DNA of 64,000 nucleotides, taken from contig JAYMNP010000001.1 of assembly GCA_036941025.1 (NCBI GenBank), forward strand, positions 3,826,001 to 3,890,000, in the 5' to 3' direction. Below, in pieces: positions 24,055 to 32,368 of the stretch. The notes below the pieces were generated by a model. The model had not been told where the DNA came from, did no database searches, and worked only from the letters and a program-made list of their open reading frames with translations. The stretch's first letter is position 1; each line of letters starts with the position of its first letter. The translations under genes and the position numbers were made by a program. Source of the DNA: Lachnospiraceae bacterium JLR.KK002 (lineage in GTDB: Bacteria > Bacillota > Clostridia > Lachnospirales > Lachnospiraceae).

Positions 24055-25170
24055 GTGGATGGCGCAATAAAATTCGACTATTATTATGGCATCGAAGCGG
24101 AACAGTTCTCTTTTTACAGAGTGCCGAGGCTGCTGATAAAAGACGCAAGGTTTAAAGAGTTGTCCAGCGATGCGAAGCTCCTTTATGGTCTGATGCTTGA
24201 CAGGCTGGCATTGTCAATCAAGAATGGCTGGCTTGACGAAGAAAACAGGGTGTATATCCATTACACCCTTGATAACATAATGGAGGATTTGGGATGCGCA
24301 AGGGAGAAATGCGCAAAAGTGATAGCGGAGCTTGACAGCAAAAAGGGCATCGGTCTGATTGAGAAGAAAAGACAGGGACTGGGCAAGCCGGACATTATCT
24401 ATGTGAAGAATTTTGCGACACTGGATACCGGGAAAGAACCGGACGGAGAGCCGGAAAAGCCGGATAATGCTGACAGTTCCGCAGAAGTTCGGAAACCGAA
24501 CTTCAAGAGGTTCGATAATCAAACTTCAAGAAGTTCGGAAATCGAACTTCAAGAGATTCGGAAACCGAACTTGCAGGAGTTCGGAAACCAAACTTCAAGA
24601 AATTCGGAAACCGAACTTGTGGAAGTTCGGGAATCGAACCCTAATTATAACAATACTAATTATACCGATCTGAGTTATACCAATCCTATCAATCAATCTG
24701 ATATGGAAACAGAAAAACAGGAACCGGGCAAGCCGGATAATGGTATGATTGATGTGATGGATGATGCCAACGCCTACATGGAAATCATTAAGGAGAATAT
24801 CGAGTATGAGCATCACATGAAATATGGCGATTGGAGCGAAAAAGGTCTGTATGAGGAACTGTATGAGGTGATCTGCGAGATTGTGTGCGTGAAGCGCAAG
24901 ACGGTAAAGGTCAACGGGGAAGACTACCCGTATGAGCTTGTGAAATCAAAGTTTTTAAAGCTGAACAGCTCCCATTTGGAGTATGTCATCGGGTGCATGA
25001 AGGAAACCACAACAAGGATAACCAACATCAGGGCATACATGGTGACTGCCCTCTACAATGCCCCGAACACCATGAACCATTATTACCAGCAGTTGGTGCA
25101 GCATGATATGTATGGCGGCGGCTGGGAAGAAAAAGGGATGTTTGAGCGCAAAGCGGAAGGAGATGGATAA
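24055..25170 (+). CDS. repA: RepA_N-family replication initiator
   Basis: 371 residues from GTG at 24055, chosen because GGGGAGGTG lies seven bases upstream; the in-frame ATG at 24004 lies within parB and lacks a ribosome site. The N-terminal winged-helix RepA_N domain is clear: FYRVPRLLIKDARFKELSSD and LLYGLMLDRLALS. A variable middle (about residues 143-196) is encoded by seven DNA iterons. A conserved C-terminal domain includes KSKFLKLNSSHLEYVI. RepA_N proteins start theta replication of Firmicutes plasmids at an origin inside their own gene, which fits the iterons. The ICE therefore probably replicates as a plasmid after excision. Confidence 0.88.
   Translation: MDGAIKFDYYYGIEAEQFSFYRVPRLLIKDARFKELSSDAKLLYGLMLDRLALSIKNGWLDEENRVYIHYTLDNIMEDLGCAREKCAKVIAELDSKKGIGLIEKKRQGLGKPDIIYVKNFATLDTGKEPDGEPEKPDNADSSAEVRKPNFKRFDNQTSRSSEIELQEIRKPNLQEFGNQTSRNSETELVEVRESNPNYNNTNYTDLSYTNPINQSDMETEKQEPGKPDNGMIDVMDDANAYMEIIKENIEYEHHMKYGDWSEKGLYEELYEVICEIVCVKRKTVKVNGEDYPYELVKSKFLKLNSSHLEYVIGCMKETTTRITNIRAYMVTALYNAPNTMNHYYQQLVQHDMYGGGWEEKGMFERKAEGDG
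24488..24641. repeat. Intragenic iteron array in repA (seven copies, exact 23-bp period)
   Basis: Copies beginning TTCGG (one is TTCGA) start at 24488, 24511, 24534, 24557, 24580, 24603 and 24626. The consensus is TTCGGAAACCGAACTTCAAG followed by three variable bases. Each unit contains the palindrome GTTCGGAAACCGAAC. The period is not a multiple of three, so the protein repeats only every three units. This is the probable replication origin bound by RepA. Confidence 0.88.
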
Positions 25171-25833
25171 ATGGAGTCCATGCGGGATATTGATCGGGCA
25201 ATGGAACGGGAAATTGCAAAGGGGAGCTGCCCATTGAGGTTTGTAAAAATAGAGTTTGGTGATTCCCCCTATCAGGAGATTGCGTCAAAGGAAAAGCTGC
25301 TGGAGGTATTGTCCTATCTGCTGCGGACAGGCGATTATGGCAGGTTTGCCGGGAAGGGGACAGGGAATAATGTTTACATGGACATTAAGGGCAGGAAGCC
25401 AGCTTTTCAGCGTACCCGTTCTTTTCTTGACCGGAACAGCATATTTTCCGCAATCCGCAGGTATGGGAAGAAAATAAAGCCGGATTTTGACGGGCATACT
25501 TATCTGGAAACGGTGCGGTGCTGCTTTGGACTGCCGGAAGGGGAACTGGAAAAGTACCGGGTGACCTATGACGGGCAGGAAACCTTCGCTTTTCCCATGT
25601 CGGATAAACATATCCTCGGACTTTATACGCACTGCATCTTAGCAAGGCGGGCGGTATCGGGGGATATGGATATTCCCGGAGCAGGCTTTTCGGAGAAGGA
25701 ACAGGGCATCGCCAGTCTGGAAGATGTGCGTGACGTATTGTTCCAATGCCTTTTGTTTGACACAATAAAATGCGGGGAAGGCGTGTTATGCGCTGACCTC
25801 TGCACAATCTACTGTTTAAAAGAGGATAGATAG
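25171..25833 (+). CDS. ICE protein of unknown function (220 aa)
   Basis: The ATG follows directly on the repA stop, with GGAAGGAG upstream inside repA. No domain is recognised. The protein is soluble in appearance, with no membrane segment, and cysteine-rich near the C-terminus (FQCLLFDTIKCGEGVLC). It lies in the post-replication segment of the ICE. In related elements such genes may be maintenance or anti-restriction factors, but nothing here shows this. Confidence 0.6.
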   Translation: MESMRDIDRAMEREIAKGSCPLRFVKIEFGDSPYQEIASKEKLLEVLSYLLRTGDYGRFAGKGTGNNVYMDIKGRKPAFQRTRSFLDRNSIFSAIRRYGKKIKPDFDGHTYLETVRCCFGLPEGELEKYRVTYDGQETFAFPMSDKHILGLYTHCILARRAVSGDMDIPGAGFSEKEQGIASLEDVRDVLFQCLLFDTIKCGEGVLCADLCTIYCLKEDR

Positions 25834-25856
25834 CTTTTGGACTTTTTGTCCAGAAG
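25834..25856. promoter_or_regulatory. 23-base palindrome with TTTTT loop upstream of the 122-aa gene
   Basis: CTTTTGGAC, TTTTT, GTCCAGAAG: a nine-base inverted repeat starting right after the previous stop codon, 18 bases before the next start. A copy with the same arms and an AAAAA centre occurs at 26919-26941. It may be an operator or an RNA hairpin. Confidence 0.5.
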
Positions 25857-25874
25857 TAAGTTAGGAGGTGCGCT

Positions 25875-26243
25875 ATGGCGGAAAAATATATTACGGAAGA
25901 ACAGCGGGCAAAATGCCGGAAAGTGGCGGATGCGTTTGCGGAGCTGTATGAGCTGACCGATGTAATGGTGGCGGATGCCGGGAGGTTCGGCTTTGTCCGT
26001 CTGCAATGGTTCAGTGAGGGAGAGGGCTTTGATTCGGCAATGGCATTTTCGGACAGTCTGGAACTGTTTGAGGAACTCTGGCGGATATGGTATGAACATG
26101 AAGTCTTAACGCCAGTGCTTGGTACGCCGCTTGCGGAGCTTGACTATGACGAGATATTCCAGACGCTTTCCAAAGACAGGCAGGAGGAAATACTGGAGAA
26201 AAAGAGATATTTCATTGCCCTGTGCAAAGACGCTTTCGGTTAA
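25875..26243 (+). CDS. Small acidic ICE protein of unknown function (122 aa)
   Basis: Good TAGGAGGTG ribosome site eight bases upstream. The sequence is rich in acidic and aromatic residues (ELFEELWRIWYEHE). No domain recognised. It is acidic and small enough for a DNA-mimic or regulatory role, but this is only a guess. Confidence 0.6.
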   Translation: MAEKYITEEQRAKCRKVADAFAELYELTDVMVADAGRFGFVRLQWFSEGEGFDSAMAFSDSLELFEELWRIWYEHEVLTPVLGTPLAELDYDEIFQTLSKDRQEEILEKKRYFIALCKDAFG

Positions 26244-26309
26244 GGCGGCAGATATTTTTCACAATTCTGGGGTGTTTTCTGTTAAAATAGACCGTATCAG
26301 GATAAAGGG

Positions 26310-26840
26310 GTGGTGCGTTTGGGAAACAGGAAGCGGAGGGCTGACAGGACATATAAGGACTTAAAGCAGAAACAGAAAGCAGGAATAGCAGACGGTATGT
26401 TCCAAAAGACCTGTGATTATTACAGGGAGCATGGCAGGATGCCGGAAGGAGAGGACTGTGAAAAAATTGCGGGGCAGATTTACCAGAGGGTAAAGGGGAT
26501 AGCGGAAAAGGCTACCTTTGATGAAATATACAGCCTGTATCTTTACCGGCTGTCACGTTATGAAACAAGGATAGCGGAGAATGGGCTTCCCGAAAAGAAG
26601 GAAAAGAAGCAGGATGCCGACAAGCCAAAAGTAAAGCAGAAGGGCAGAAGCAAAAAAGTATGCCCGAACTGCGGAAGGAAGATGAAACAGCAGTTTATCG
26701 GCTTGCAGCACTGTAAATGCGGCATGAGCTGGAAGAAGGATATAGGATATTTTGAGCGTACTGGGGATATGGTTTTCGCTCTGGAACGGAGGAAGGTAGG
26801 GAAAAAGACAAAGCAGTGTCCGGTGATCCGGTACAGGTAA
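26310..26840 (+). CDS. Zinc-ribbon protein of unknown function (176 aa)
   Basis: The start is uncertain: GTG at 26310 or the TTG six bases later, both after AAAGGGG. A basic N-terminus (RLGNRKRRADRTYKDLKQKQK) and a helical middle are followed by a lysine-rich linker and a zinc ribbon CPNCGRKM...CKCG at about residues 128-148. This suggests DNA or RNA binding. A strong terminator follows 22 bases after the stop. Confidence 0.6.
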   Translation: MVRLGNRKRRADRTYKDLKQKQKAGIADGMFQKTCDYYREHGRMPEGEDCEKIAGQIYQRVKGIAEKATFDEIYSLYLYRLSRYETRIAENGLPEKKEKKQDADKPKVKQKGRSKKVCPNCGRKMKQQFIGLQHCKCGMSWKKDIGYFERTGDMVFALERRKVGKKTKQCPVIRYR

Positions 26841-26861
26841 TTAAATATCAGAAACAGCGTG

Positions 26862-26906
26862 AGGGCAGTTATAGACCGTAAACAGCGGTTTGTAGCTGCC
26901 CTTTTT
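26862..26906 (+). terminator. Rho-independent terminator
   Basis: AGGGCAG with TTATAGACCG pairs with CGGTTTGTAG and CTGCCCT, followed by TTTTT. It ends the transcript of the post-replication genes. Confidence 0.8.
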
Positions 26907-26918
26907 GCGTTTGGAAAA

Positions 26919-26941
26919 CTTTTGGACAAAAAGTCCAGAAG
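26919..26941. promoter_or_regulatory. 23-base palindrome with AAAAA loop upstream of the 215-aa gene
   Basis: CTTTTGGAC, AAAAA, GTCCAGAAG: identical arms to 25834-25856 with a complementary centre, and almost the same distance (21 bases) to the next start codon. Confidence 0.5.
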
Positions 26942-26962
26942 CGGAAAGGAGAAATCAGGGAG

Positions 26963-27610
26963 ATGAAACACAAAAAAGCGACAGCAGTTTCTCTTGCGGC
27001 GGTGGTGGGAGCAGCGGTATTGGGCGGAATCCGTTATGCGGCAGGGAAAAAGAAACCCAAAGCAGAGAGGGAAAATGACGTGCAGGAGGAAGGACTGACA
27101 GAGGATAAGCTGCGGGGATGCCTTCTCCGCCTGTTCCGGCTGTATGAGGACAGTGAGTTTGATGATTCTGCGAAGTTTTTGAGCTATGGGAGCGATCCGA
27201 GGGAATATGAAGCGGAGAACTATTCCAGTCAGTTATTCCCTTATATCAAAAGGAACATGAAAGACGTGATGATGCTGGAGGGGGATGACGGTACGGGGAA
27301 AGAACCTTTCGCCATGACGGACGTGCTTTTCTGTTATCCTGCCTGCAAGATAGGTTGTGAGATAGAGGAACTGTTTTCAGACAACTTTGTCCTGTGCCTT
27401 GAAAGCGAGATGTGGATGCTGGAAAACGGTGAGTTTGCGTCTGTCTACTGTGTCAGTATCGGAAAGGACGGAGGGCGGCTCAGTTACCGCTTTGTGGATA
27501 CCTACATCAAAAATCCGGGGGATATTCCTATCTGTTTTGAGGATTTGGAAAGCGGTTTTTCAGAGATAATCGAAGCGGAGAAAGAAGGGAGAGAACCCTA
27601 TCTGCCATAA
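26963..27610 (+). CDS. Membrane-anchored ICE protein of unknown function (215 aa)
   Basis: An N-terminal hydrophobic segment (about 8-24, TAVSLAAVVGAAVLGGI) follows a short basic start and is followed by a charged region and a soluble domain. No family recognised. The stop codon lies inside the 10-bp repeat that flanks the tandem insertion sequences, so the insertion just missed the coding region. Confidence 0.65.
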   Translation: MKHKKATAVSLAAVVGAAVLGGIRYAAGKKKPKAERENDVQEEGLTEDKLRGCLLRLFRLYEDSEFDDSAKFLSYGSDPREYEAENYSSQLFPYIKRNMKDVMMLEGDDGTGKEPFAMTDVLFCYPACKIGCEIEELFSDNFVLCLESEMWMLENGEFASVYCVSIGKDGGRLSYRFVDTYIKNPGDIPICFEDLESGFSEIIEAEKEGREPYLP

Positions 27611-27614
27611 CCCA

Positions 27615-29373
27615 TAGGTAATTGCGAAACAAGTTCAAAATCTTGATTCCAATAGGGCAAAGGCCCGGTTGAGCCGGACTTACAGGAGGTGGATGTGGAT
27701 AACAAGGATTTTAAGACATGAAAACAAAGCAGATAAGGATATCTGCCCGTGAAATGGTATGCGGTATGTAAGGTTATGCAATCAGAGGTTTTAAACTGCG
27801 GATATATTCATGCCTGTGCAGTTTATCAGCCACCATTACAGTAATAAGCTGGGTAATCCCGGCGAGAAGCAGGTCAGCATGAAGCGTTTTTTCATTCTGC
27901 GTTTTACGCCCGGCAACACAGAAGCTGTCCTTGAAATGGTTGATTGATTTCTCAACAGTTACCCTGATCTTATAGGTGGAATCCCATCCGGCCGTACCGC
28001 GGAGTGTACCGGGATAGGCGCGCAGGTTTTTCTCGGGATAAATATAAAACATCCTGCCGCAGGGGGATTCCGTACAGGGATTTTCACAGTGGCAGACGCG
28101 TTTTGATTTCTTTGTAAGTTTGTTCCACTCCCATTTCATTTTCGGGCATACAAACTTCATGGTTGGCAGTCCGCAGCGGAGATGGGATTTGCTTCCTTCC
28201 CGTTTCATTGGAAGGGATGGGTCTTTGGGGCAGCAGGGGATGCCGTCCTTATTCAGCGGGCAGTCGGATTTTGGAAGGGAGATTCTGCCGTTGAGGGGAA
28301 TGTAAGCCTGCTCAAAGGAAGCTTCCTGTAACAGGTATTTGTAGATTTCAATGGAATCAAATGCGGCGTCTCCCAGAAAAGTTTTCGGATTGATAAGCGG
28401 ATGCTTGCGAAAGAAATCCTTTAAAGTGGGAATCAATGCCCTGGAATCGGCAAGACTCTTATCTTCATCCGGGGAATCAGATTTTTTTCCAACAATGATG
28501 TCAGGATGAGCCGCAAGAAAGTCCTTGTTATAAAAGGAAATATCCCGGACAATGCCGAGTCCGTTGGTAATAATGCCGAATTTATAAGCATAACAGAAAT
28601 GCCCGTTAATGTACATCTGCTGAATGGCTGGACTGGCGGCAGCATGGGAAGGCATGGAGCCGTAGGCGGCTTTATAAGGGTCAAAGGAATCGTCCATCCC
28701 TTTTGCTTTTTTGAAGGCTTTCAGCTGTTTGATGATACGGTTGGCATATTTGGGATTGTTTTCTGTAACCCATGCCTCAATGCCGGAGGTGTCAAAGAGA
28801 AGCATGGAAGCTTTCTGTGTATCAATACAATGGCAGATTGGTTCGGTCAAGTCAACAAGATGATCGAACATGGATTGTAAGTCCGATAAAAAATCCTGTT
28901 TGAACCGGGTGAATTTAGAGGCGTCCGGGACAACGTCAAACCCGCAGAAGTCCCGCAGTTCCTGAGAGTATTTCAGGAATACGATCAGCAGGGATGTTGT
29001 TGGGATTGAGAAGATAAGCTGTAGTAACAGAGCCTTCAGCATTGGGTAAAGCAGATGCCTGCGGGGTCTGCCGGTGGCAGCATGAAAATGAGAAACAAAA
29101 GACACCGGAACAATTTCATCAAGGTTGATGGTTTCATCGAGTATGGAAAGAAACGCATATTTATCGTTATCAAATTTATTTTGGCAATCGGTAAAAATAT
29201 CTGCCAAAGAGAGCTGTTTATGTGTTATCATATAGATACGACTCCTTTACTGGTGGATATGGATAATTGTTACTGGACATTTCAATTATACCACAGACCA
29301 GTGAGGAGTTGTTTTATTTTGTAACAAAGAGAATCCCGTATTTATGTGGGTTCTGGCGTTTCGCAAACGCCTA
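27615..29373 (-). mobile_element. Insertion sequence, copy 1 of a tandem pair
   Basis: 1759 bp. Ends are related inverted repeats: TAGG, three bases, TTGCGAAAC at the left and its complement at the right. CCATAACCCA (10 bp) flanks it on both sides (27605-27614 and 29374-29383). One transposase gene. The family is probably IS1182/IS5-like; the assignment is uncertain. Confidence 0.85.
27774..29231 (-). CDS. DDE transposase, copy 1
   Basis: 485 residues. The N-terminal region resembles DUF772-type domains (LLYPMLKALLLQLIFSIPTT and CGFDVVPDASKFTRFKQDFL). The catalytic core has Asp in LLFDTSGIEAW and in FLGDAAFDSIEIY. A cysteine-rich insert (CPLNKDGIPCCPKD, then CHCENPCTESPCG) precedes a C-terminal helix with ITVMVADKLHRHEYI. 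Identical to the gene at 29543-31000. Confidence 0.88.
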   Translation of the reverse strand: MITHKQLSLADIFTDCQNKFDNDKYAFLSILDETINLDEIVPVSFVSHFHAATGRPRRHLLYPMLKALLLQLIFSIPTTSLLIVFLKYSQELRDFCGFDVVPDASKFTRFKQDFLSDLQSMFDHLVDLTEPICHCIDTQKASMLLFDTSGIEAWVTENNPKYANRIIKQLKAFKKAKGMDDSFDPYKAAYGSMPSHAAASPAIQQMYINGHFCYAYKFGIITNGLGIVRDISFYNKDFLAAHPDIIVGKKSDSPDEDKSLADSRALIPTLKDFFRKHPLINPKTFLGDAAFDSIEIYKYLLQEASFEQAYIPLNGRISLPKSDCPLNKDGIPCCPKDPSLPMKREGSKSHLRCGLPTMKFVCPKMKWEWNKLTKKSKRVCHCENPCTESPCGRMFYIYPEKNLRAYPGTLRGTAGWDSTYKIRVTVEKSINHFKDSFCVAGRKTQNEKTLHADLLLAGITQLITVMVADKLHRHEYIRSLKPLIA

Positions 29374-29383
29374 CCATAACCCA

Positions 29384-31142
29384 TAGGTAATTGCGAAACA
29401 AGTTCAAAATCTTGATTCCAATAGGGCAAAGGCCCGGTTGAGCCGGACTTACAGGAGGTGGATGTGGATAACAAGGATTTTAAGACATGAAAACAAAGCA
29501 GATAAGGATATCTGCCCGTGAAATGGTATGCGGTATGTAAGGTTATGCAATCAGAGGTTTTAAACTGCGGATATATTCATGCCTGTGCAGTTTATCAGCC
29601 ACCATTACAGTAATAAGCTGGGTAATCCCGGCGAGAAGCAGGTCAGCATGAAGCGTTTTTTCATTCTGCGTTTTACGCCCGGCAACACAGAAGCTGTCCT
29701 TGAAATGGTTGATTGATTTCTCAACAGTTACCCTGATCTTATAGGTGGAATCCCATCCGGCCGTACCGCGGAGTGTACCGGGATAGGCGCGCAGGTTTTT
29801 CTCGGGATAAATATAAAACATCCTGCCGCAGGGGGATTCCGTACAGGGATTTTCACAGTGGCAGACGCGTTTTGATTTCTTTGTAAGTTTGTTCCACTCC
29901 CATTTCATTTTCGGGCATACAAACTTCATGGTTGGCAGTCCGCAGCGGAGATGGGATTTGCTTCCTTCCCGTTTCATTGGAAGGGATGGGTCTTTGGGGC
30001 AGCAGGGGATGCCGTCCTTATTCAGCGGGCAGTCGGATTTTGGAAGGGAGATTCTGCCGTTGAGGGGAATGTAAGCCTGCTCAAAGGAAGCTTCCTGTAA
30101 CAGGTATTTGTAGATTTCAATGGAATCAAATGCGGCGTCTCCCAGAAAAGTTTTCGGATTGATAAGCGGATGCTTGCGAAAGAAATCCTTTAAAGTGGGA
30201 ATCAATGCCCTGGAATCGGCAAGACTCTTATCTTCATCCGGGGAATCAGATTTTTTTCCAACAATGATGTCAGGATGAGCCGCAAGAAAGTCCTTGTTAT
30301 AAAAGGAAATATCCCGGACAATGCCGAGTCCGTTGGTAATAATGCCGAATTTATAAGCATAACAGAAATGCCCGTTAATGTACATCTGCTGAATGGCTGG
30401 ACTGGCGGCAGCATGGGAAGGCATGGAGCCGTAGGCGGCTTTATAAGGGTCAAAGGAATCGTCCATCCCTTTTGCTTTTTTGAAGGCTTTCAGCTGTTTG
30501 ATGATACGGTTGGCATATTTGGGATTGTTTTCTGTAACCCATGCCTCAATGCCGGAGGTGTCAAAGAGAAGCATGGAAGCTTTCTGTGTATCAATACAAT
30601 GGCAGATTGGTTCGGTCAAGTCAACAAGATGATCGAACATGGATTGTAAGTCCGATAAAAAATCCTGTTTGAACCGGGTGAATTTAGAGGCGTCCGGGAC
30701 AACGTCAAACCCGCAGAAGTCCCGCAGTTCCTGAGAGTATTTCAGGAATACGATCAGCAGGGATGTTGTTGGGATTGAGAAGATAAGCTGTAGTAACAGA
30801 GCCTTCAGCATTGGGTAAAGCAGATGCCTGCGGGGTCTGCCGGTGGCAGCATGAAAATGAGAAACAAAAGACACCGGAACAATTTCATCAAGGTTGATGG
30901 TTTCATCGAGTATGGAAAGAAACGCATATTTATCGTTATCAAATTTATTTTGGCAATCGGTAAAAATATCTGCCAAAGAGAGCTGTTTATGTGTTATCAT
31001 ATAGATACGACTCCTTTACTGGTGGATATGGATAATTGTTACTGGACATTTCAATTATACCACAGACCAGTGAGGAGTTGTTTTATTTTGTAACAAAGAG
31101 AATCCCGTATTTATGTGGGTTCTGGCGTTTCGCAAACGCCTA
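29384..31142 (-). mobile_element. Insertion sequence, copy 2 of a tandem pair
   Basis: Identical in length and sequence by inspection to copy 1, same orientation, offset exactly 1769 bases. CCATAACCCA flanks it at 29374-29383 and 31143-31152. The pair therefore reads repeat-IS-repeat-IS-repeat. Confidence 0.85.
29543..31000 (-). CDS. DDE transposase, copy 2
   Basis: 485 residues, identical to the protein encoded at 27774-29231. Both copies keep intact frames and ends. No sign of decay, so the duplication is recent or maintained by gene conversion. Confidence 0.88.
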   Translation of the reverse strand: MITHKQLSLADIFTDCQNKFDNDKYAFLSILDETINLDEIVPVSFVSHFHAATGRPRRHLLYPMLKALLLQLIFSIPTTSLLIVFLKYSQELRDFCGFDVVPDASKFTRFKQDFLSDLQSMFDHLVDLTEPICHCIDTQKASMLLFDTSGIEAWVTENNPKYANRIIKQLKAFKKAKGMDDSFDPYKAAYGSMPSHAAASPAIQQMYINGHFCYAYKFGIITNGLGIVRDISFYNKDFLAAHPDIIVGKKSDSPDEDKSLADSRALIPTLKDFFRKHPLINPKTFLGDAAFDSIEIYKYLLQEASFEQAYIPLNGRISLPKSDCPLNKDGIPCCPKDPSLPMKREGSKSHLRCGLPTMKFVCPKMKWEWNKLTKKSKRVCHCENPCTESPCGRMFYIYPEKNLRAYPGTLRGTAGWDSTYKIRVTVEKSINHFKDSFCVAGRKTQNEKTLHADLLLAGITQLITVMVADKLHRHEYIRSLKPLIA

Positions 31143-31169
31143 CCATAACCCAGTCAGAAAGGAGAGCTT

Positions 31170-31208
31170 ATGAAATATTTAATCCACAGGCTGTACGTCC
31201 CACCCTGA
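31170..31208 (+). CDS. Candidate 12-aa leader peptide upstream of pcfB
   Basis: ATG at 31170 with AAAGGAGAG just upstream encodes MKYLIHRLYVPP. Its stop lies in the loop of the hairpin at 31190-31220. The Pro-Pro end is a known cause of slow translation termination. This layout resembles an attenuator for the transfer operon, though it could be chance. Confidence 0.4.
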   Translation: MKYLIHRLYVPP

Positions 31209-31220
31209 CGGGCGTACAGC
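31190..31220 (+). promoter_or_regulatory. Hairpin between leader peptide and pcfB
   Basis: GCTGTACGTCCC pairs with GGGCGTACAGC with one bulged T around an eight-base loop. No U-run follows, so it is more likely to affect translation or RNA stability than to be a plain terminator. Confidence 0.5.
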
Positions 31221-31244
31221 AATAAAAAAAGAAGGAGGAAAACC

Positions 31245-31721
31245 ATGCAGGAGGAAGTGACACAGAAAACCATTGCCCTTGTGTTTAAATCTTCCCGGCT
31301 GACTGCCGACGTGCTGAAAAAGGCTATGAAGATGTATCTGGAACACCGGAAACAGGGAAAGCAGATGCCGCATGGGAAAATATCAGTGAAAGAGCTGGTC
31401 GGTCAGGGTATGGGCGCTTCGAGCATTGAGGTGACGGATAATAACATCAAGTCCTTTGAGAGAGTGGCAAAGAAGTACAACGTGCAGTTTGCTGTGAAGA
31501 AGGATAAGACGGAAAAGCCGCCGAAGCACATCGTATTATTCAAGGGCAAGGATGCTGACGTGATAACGCAGGCATTTAAGGAGTTTGTAAAAGTTAATGA
31601 GAAAAAGCATAACCGCATCTCCGTAAAGGAGAAACTGGCAAAGTTCCGGGAGCAGTCAGGCAAGGACAAGAACCGGGAGAGGGCAAGGGAACACCAGAAG
31701 GACAGGGGGCAGTCATTATGA
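31245..31721 (+). CDS. PcfB-family conjugation protein (DUF3801)
   Basis: 158 residues. AAGGAGG upstream. The family signature includes GQGMGASSIEVTDNNIKSFERVAKKYNV and KHIVLFKGKDADVITQAF. PcfB works with the coupling protein PcfC/VirD4 in substrate recruitment in Gram-positive conjugation. Its stop overlaps the virD4 start by four bases (ATGA). Confidence 0.85.
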   Translation: MQEEVTQKTIALVFKSSRLTADVLKKAMKMYLEHRKQGKQMPHGKISVKELVGQGMGASSIEVTDNNIKSFERVAKKYNVQFAVKKDKTEKPPKHIVLFKGKDADVITQAFKEFVKVNEKKHNRISVKEKLAKFREQSGKDKNRERAREHQKDRGQSL

Positions 31722-32307
31722 GTAAAATCGTAGAGGGCATCGCCAAAGACCTAAAGTCAGTCCCTGAAAAGCTGAAGGCAAAGACGGGGAATATTGACAA
31801 AAAGAAACTTTTCCTTATGAATCTTCCCTATGCGCTTGCCGGGTATTTCTGCGACAAAATTGCGTGGCTGTGGCGGGTATCGCCGGGGCAGGACGCTTCC
31901 GCAAAAGCGATGGCGGTCATGGCGGGGATGGAGGACTTATTTTCCAACCCGTTACCAAGTTTCCACCCAAAAGATTTGTTAATAGGGATAGGGTGCGGCA
32001 TTGCGCTCCGCCTTGTGGTGTATTTCAAAGCCAAGAACGCCAAGAAATTCCGGCATGGCATGGAGTACGGCTCTGCAAGGTGGGGGACAGCAAAAGATAT
32101 TGAGCCATATGTCGATCCGGTATTTGAGAACAACGTGTTACTCACAGAAACGGAAAGACTGATGATGTCCGGCAGACCGAAACAGCCGAAGTATGCGAGG
32201 AATAAAAATATCCTTGTTATCGGCGGTTCTGGTTCTGGCAAGACGAGGTTTTTTGTAAAACCAAACCTTATGCAGATGCACAGTTCCTATGTTGTCACTG
32301 ATCCGAA
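31718..32307 (+). pseudogene. virD4/tcpA coupling protein, 5' fragment (interrupted)
   Basis: About 196 residues of the VirD4/TraG-type coupling protein: N-terminal membrane region, then MEYGSARWGTAKDIEPY and Walker A VIGGSGSGKTRFF, ending VVTDP. At this point a serine-recombinase element is inserted, and the frame now ends two codons later (NR, stop). The frame resumes at 45126 with PKGTVLVECGKML, the expected continuation. Joining 32307 to 45131 restores the codon for Lys exactly. The truncated product lacks most of the ATPase. Confidence 0.9.
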
Positions 32308-32368
32308 CAGATAAGTATAATAGGGTTATAGGGAAGCGCGCACCCTCAAAGAAAGGAGGTTACACACC

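Noticed and set aside
24488..24641. CRISPR array
   Set aside because: The repeats are contiguous 23-bp units without variable spacers, inside a rep reading frame.
27615..31142. Composite transposon formed by the two IS copies
   Set aside because: Only 10 bp separate the copies, so there is no cargo; it is a tandem duplication.
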